NCBI RefSeq assembly: GCF_900250115.1
Contig: NZ_LT984804.1
Span: forward strand, 1,875,301-1,939,300
Origin: Cupriavidus taiwanensis
GTDB lineage: Bacteria; Pseudomonadota; Gammaproteobacteria; Burkholderiales; Burkholderiaceae
Direction of reading: 5' to 3'
Length of the DNA: 64,000 nt
In this document: positions 60,773 to 64,000 of the stretch, piece after piece
Layout: each line of letters opens with the position of its first letter
How positions within the stretch are numbered: position 1 is the first letter of the stretch
The notes under the pieces: model-generated
What the model was told of the DNA's origin: nothing
What the model saw: only the letters and a program-made list of their open reading frames with translations
The model's database searches: none
Position numbers and translations under genes: made by a program

Positions 60773-61933
60773 TTACCCTTGCTCGAGGCGCTTGCGCTCG
60801 TTGTCCAGGTGGAAGGCGCCCTCGACCACGATGCGGTCGCCGGCCTTCACGCCGTTCTGGACCACGCGCATGCCGTCGCTTTCGGCGCCCAGCTTGACGC
60901 GGGTCAGGCGGTACTTGTTGCCCGGCATCTCGACATAGACCAGCTCGTCGTTGCCGTCGCGCACCACCGCCGCCGCCGGCACCACCAGCTGGTCGACCGG
61001 CTTGCCGGCAATCAGCATGCTGGCCAGCATGGCGGGCTTGAGCCGGCCCTCGCGGTTCTCCAGTTCGGTGCGGACCAGCACCGTGCGCGACTCCGGGCTG
61101 ACCGTGCGGCCGACGTAGATCAGCTTGCCGGTAATGGTCTGGCGTCCGGCGCCGTTGGTCAGCGACGGCACCTCGATCTCGACGCTCTGGCCCTCGGCCA
61201 CCTGCGCGGCCTGCTGCTCGGGCACCTCGGCCACCACCCATACGCGCGACAGGTCGGCCACGGTGTAGAGGGCGTCGGCGGGCTGGACCACCTGGCCCTG
61301 CGCGACGCTGCGCTCGACCACGGTGCCGCTGATGCTCGAATACACCGGCGAGTGCGAGTTGATGCTGCCGCTCTTGGCCAGTTGCGCGATCGAGCCTGCC
61401 GACATGCCCAGCACGCGCAGCTGGTCACGATAGGCGCGCATCTCGGCCGAGGCGATCGCCAGTTCGCTCTCGCGGCGCTGCAGTTCGCCGCGGCCGATCA
61501 CGTCGACCGCGAACAGCTGGCGCGCGCGCTCGGCGTTGCGGCCCTGCAGTTCGGTCTGGGCCTCGCTCTTCAGGAACGCCATCTGCGCCGCGCCCAGCTC
61601 GCTGCTGTGCAGGCGCGCCAGCACCTGGCCGGCCTTCACTTCCTGGCCCAGGGTGGCATAGAGGTCAGTCACGCGGCCGGTCACGCTGGCGCCGATGCGC
61701 GACACGCGCTGCTCGTCGAAGTCGATGCGGCCGGCCACGCGCAGCATCTCGCTGAACGGGGAGGCGGCCACGGGGGCCACCTTCAGCCCCTTCTGCAGGT
61801 TGCCCTCGGGCTGGATCACGCCGGGCGGCAGCTTGGGCGCTTCGGCGACCGGTTCAGGTTGGTCGGAACAGGCCGCCAGGCTGAACGTCAGGACGGCGGC
61901 GGCCGTCAGCGAAAGCAGGAAATTGGGACGCAT
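60773..61933 (-). CDS. RND periplasmic adaptor, CzcB family
   Basis: 386 residues. The signal ends in lipobox LAAC, so the protein is a lipoprotein anchored to the inner membrane. Lipoyl/barrel-sandwich parts are VTGRVTDLYATLGQEVKAGQ and SSISGTVVERSVAQGQVVQP, joined by an alpha-hairpin about 105-180 (AELGAAQMAFLKSE-like). The C-terminal part includes TGKLIYVGRTVSPESRTVLV. No His-rich metal-binding N-terminal extension of the CzcB kind is present. It links the pump and the outer-membrane channel. Confidence 0.9.
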   Translation of the reverse strand: MRPNFLLSLTAAAVLTFSLAACSDQPEPVAEAPKLPPGVIQPEGNLQKGLKVAPVAASPFSEMLRVAGRIDFDEQRVSRIGASVTGRVTDLYATLGQEVKAGQVLARLHSSELGAAQMAFLKSEAQTELQGRNAERARQLFAVDVIGRGELQRRESELAIASAEMRAYRDQLRVLGMSAGSIAQLAKSGSINSHSPVYSSISGTVVERSVAQGQVVQPADALYTVADLSRVWVVAEVPEQQAAQVAEGQSVEIEVPSLTNGAGRQTITGKLIYVGRTVSPESRTVLVRTELENREGRLKPAMLASMLIAGKPVDQLVVPAAAVVRDGNDELVYVEMPGNKYRLTRVKLGAESDGMRVVQNGVKAGDRIVVEGAFHLDNERKRLEQG

Positions 61934-61935
61934 GG

Positions 61936-63378
61936 TTATTTCTGTTCGATGTTGGACGTCGGCTGCAGGCCCGGCGCGGCGGTGGCGCCCGGGGCGGTCG
62001 ACATAAGCTTTTCGATCTGGATCGCGGCCAGCTGCAGGTCATACTGCGCGGCGATCAGCTCATTGCGCGCGCCACGCAGCACGCGCTGGGCATCGAGGTA
62101 GTCCAGGATGCCGCGCTCGCCGAAGCGGTAGGCGGCCTCGGCCACGCCCAGCGCCGACTCGGCCTCGCGCACGATGCCGGACTCCAGCGCCGTCACCTGG
62201 GCCTGGTTGATCTCGTACTGGCGGTAGGCCGCTTCCAGTTCCTGGGTCAGCTCGAACTCGCGCATCTCCAGCGCGCTGCGCGCCTGCGTGGCTTGCGCGG
62301 TGGCTTCGCCCACCGGGCCGCTGCGGCGGTCCCACAGCGGGATGGTCAGGATCAGGCCGATCTGCGACACGTTGTTGTCAGGCTGGCGGTCGGTGCTGGC
62401 GCGCAGCGCCACTTCCGGCCAGCGCAGCGACTTCTGGTAATCGACGCCCAGCTGCGCGCGCTCCAGCTCCATGCGGCGCTGGACCAGTTCGGCGTTGCCG
62501 GCGGTCATGGTGTCGCGCAGCGCCGGCAGCGGCGGCACGTCGGGCGCCTGGCCCAGCGTGCCCGCCAGCGTGAACTTGCCCGGCATGGCCCCGCCCACCT
62601 GCTGGCGCAGCGCGGCCTTGGCCTGGTTGACGCGCAGCTCGGCGGTCTGCTGGCTCTTCTGCGACGCCAGCAGTTCGGTCTCGGCCTTGATCAGCTCGTA
62701 GCGCGGGGCCTCGCCCACTTCCACGCGCAGGCGCGCGCGCGAATGGATCTGGCGCATCATCGCCAGATCTTCCTCGGCCGCATGCAGCTCGCTCTCGCGG
62801 CGCAGCACGTCGTAATAGGCGGTCTTCACGCGCGCGGCGAGGTCGGCGCGGAAGCCCTGCCGCACCGCCTGCGACGATTCCAGCCCGCGGCTCGCCATGG
62901 CCTCGCGCAAGCTGCGCTGGTGCGGGTAATCGAACTTCTGCACCACCGCATAGCTGGGCGCATTGCCGCTGGTCACGCCCGGCTGCTTGCCGGACAGGCG
63001 GCCATACATCACCTCGACCTGCGGATTCGGATAGGCGCGGGCGCTGCTGATGGCGGCGCTGGCCGCATCGACGTTGGCCTCGGCGGCGGCCACGCCCTTG
63101 TTGGTGGACTGGGCCAGGTCGAGCAACCGGGGCAGCGAGTAGGCGGGTCCGGCAGCGGCAGCGCCGGCCGGGGCGGCCTTCGGTATGGCGGCGGCGGCCA
63201 GGATGGCGGCGCCCGGCAGCGGCGCGGCGGCCGGCTTGGACAGCGGTGTGCGGGCCGGGGCACCGGCCGGGTCCGTCGCCTTCGCGGTCGTGCCGCCTTG
63301 GGCTCCGGCCTGGGCCGGGGCCACGGCAAGCGCCATCAGCGAAAGCGACGCGATCAGGGTCAGCTTGGTTGTTGTCAT
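61936..63378 (-). CDS. Outer-membrane efflux protein, CzcC/TolC family
   Basis: 480 residues. The signal peptide ends PAQAGA; the next 75 residues are a low-complexity Ala/Pro linker. From about 110 the two OEP repeats follow, with helices YSLPRLLDLAQSTNKGVAAA and NPQVEVMYGRL first, and later RWPEVALRASTDRQPDN. ATG 63378 is preferred because the frame upstream is Arg/Trp-rich and not signal-like. It is the first of the three structural genes, with a 2-bp gap to the adaptor, so C-B-A order as in czcCBA. Confidence 0.88.
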   Translation of the reverse strand: MTTTKLTLIASLSLMALAVAPAQAGAQGGTTAKATDPAGAPARTPLSKPAAAPLPGAAILAAAAIPKAAPAGAAAAGPAYSLPRLLDLAQSTNKGVAAAEANVDAASAAISSARAYPNPQVEVMYGRLSGKQPGVTSGNAPSYAVVQKFDYPHQRSLREAMASRGLESSQAVRQGFRADLAARVKTAYYDVLRRESELHAAEEDLAMMRQIHSRARLRVEVGEAPRYELIKAETELLASQKSQQTAELRVNQAKAALRQQVGGAMPGKFTLAGTLGQAPDVPPLPALRDTMTAGNAELVQRRMELERAQLGVDYQKSLRWPEVALRASTDRQPDNNVSQIGLILTIPLWDRRSGPVGEATAQATQARSALEMREFELTQELEAAYRQYEINQAQVTALESGIVREAESALGVAEAAYRFGERGILDYLDAQRVLRGARNELIAAQYDLQLAAIQIEKLMSTAPGATAAPGLQPTSNIEQK

Positions 63379-63596
63379 GAGTCGGGAAAGCAAGCGATAC
63401 GGCTGCCTCTCTCGCCACGCCGCCGCCCGCCCCAGGTGAAGCAGCCACGGGGACGCAATCACGGCAGGGCGCACAACGGCGGCGGCTTGCCGGCGCGGTC
63501 AGGCGGCAGGCAGGCTGGCGATGTCAGGCAAGGGGGCGCGGCCCGCGGCTGGGCGGCTGCGTGCGGCAGCGCGCACGACGCGGGCGCAGGAAACGA

Positions 63597-64000
63597 TCAG
63601 GCGAGGGCTATGGGTGGCCGGAAAAAGGCCGAAGGTGGCGGATCGGCGCGGCCTGGCGGGGGCTGGGCCACGTCGCCGGTGGGCAGCAGCAGCTTCACCG
63701 GGGGTAACGCAATCAGCGCGCTGGATTCTTCGATCTCGTCGAGCAGGTCGAGCGGATCGAGCAGGTCGGCCGACCAGATATTGCAGTATCCGGGAGGCGG
63801 GTCATCGCAGATATCGTCGTCGTGCAGGCCGTCGTCGCCCGGCACCACGATGCGGCCCAGGTCGTCGATCGGCTGTGCCGCCGCCATGTCGATCAGGTCC
63901 ACACCTGCCTGCTGTGGCCCCGGCATGGCTGCGCGCGCGTCCGCCGCCGCTCCAAAGGAGAGCAGCGACAAGCACATGGCAGTCAGCAGCAGGAACAACA
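63597..64000 (-). CDS. Acidic secreted protein upstream of the efflux genes (5' end cut off)
   Basis: At least 133 residues, running off the window. The N-terminal part FLLLTAMCLSLLSFGAAADA is a signal peptide. The mature part is very acidic: PGDDGLHDDDICDDPPPGYC and LLDPLDLLDEIEES with two Cys. The C terminus is Pro-rich (PPPSAFFRPPIALA). It lies 218 bp before the outer-membrane channel gene on the same strand. CzcI-type small exported proteins occur at this position in czc loci and may sense or buffer metal; similarity of sequence was not established. Confidence 0.6.
   Translation of the reverse strand, partial: LFLLLTAMCLSLLSFGAAADARAAMPGPQQAGVDLIDMAAAQPIDDLGRIVVPGDDGLHDDDICDDPPPGYCNIWSADLLDPLDLLDEIEESSALIALPPVKLLLPTGDVAQPPPGRADPPPSAFFRPPIALA

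Noticed and set aside
1..64000. CRISPR arrays, insertion sequences, prophage, tRNA or rRNA genes
   Set aside because: No regularly spaced repeats, transposase, integrase, phage structural genes or cloverleaf/rRNA sequences were seen on reading; a tRNAscan or IS search could not be run here.

Overview
The window is dense, GC-rich chromosomal DNA (nearly every gene has G or C at third codon positions). The gene families point to a beta-proteobacterium of the Burkholderiaceae, most likely Cupriavidus or a close Ralstonia relative. The evidence is Bug/TctC-type periplasmic receptors, many LysR and GntR-FCD regulators, Porin_4-type porins, a CzcCBA-like efflux set and catabolic islands each paired with its own regulator. 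This is a judgement from family content, not a database result. No rRNA, tRNA, CRISPR array, insertion sequence or prophage was seen.

Layout. (1) 1-7.5 kb, minus strand: panE-like reductase, GntR-FCD regulator, formyl-CoA transferase (frc), FAH-family hydrolase and pntAB transhydrogenase. Near-identical 20-bp operators lie upstream of frc and of the panE-like gene, with a further copy behind the regulator and a partial copy in front of it. I read this as an oxalate-assimilation regulon using oxalyl-CoA reduction to glyoxylate, with PntAB as a possible NADPH source. (2) 7.6-12.9 kb: TerC, OpgD/G, GntR, an EamA exporter, a 61-residue protein and a LysR remnant. (3) 12.9-22.8 kb: a carnitine catabolic island made of an XRE-PAS-PAS regulator translationally coupled to a DmlR-type LysR, D-malate/tartrate dehydrogenase, BCCT transporter, carnitine monooxygenase CntA, semialdehyde dehydrogenase, reductase CntB and a porin.

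(4) 22.9-31.2 kb: acyl-CoA dehydrogenase, CoA-transferase/hydrolase, thiolase and acyl-CoA ligase, followed by LysR, AraC-like and LysR regulators. (5) 31.4-33.6 kb: M20 amidohydrolase and a Bug receptor. (6) 33.6-37.7 kb: PQQ-type sugar dehydrogenase lipoprotein, an inner-membrane/outer-membrane protein pair and a uracil-DNA glycosylase. (7) 37.7-42.4 kb: an MlrC-type M81 peptidase between two Bug receptors, one frameshifted, with a divergent LysR. (8) 42.5-47.3 kb: IclR, GMC oxidoreductase, MHS transporter and GntR.

(9) 47.3-57.4 kb: BON protein, alpha/beta hydrolase, a large MscS channel, and MarR divergent from an AhpD-like/GNAT/azoreductase operon. These are followed by LysR, nitronate monooxygenase, a small secreted protein and a methyltransferase. 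(10) 57.4-64 kb: a minus-strand heavy-metal RND system (A, B and C subunits) with a terminator, a dispersed inverted repeat at its end, and a cut-off acidic secreted protein ahead of it.

Most islands follow one plan: a transporter or receptor, the catabolic enzymes and a local regulator next to a palindromic operator. Several operators could be read directly and are listed.
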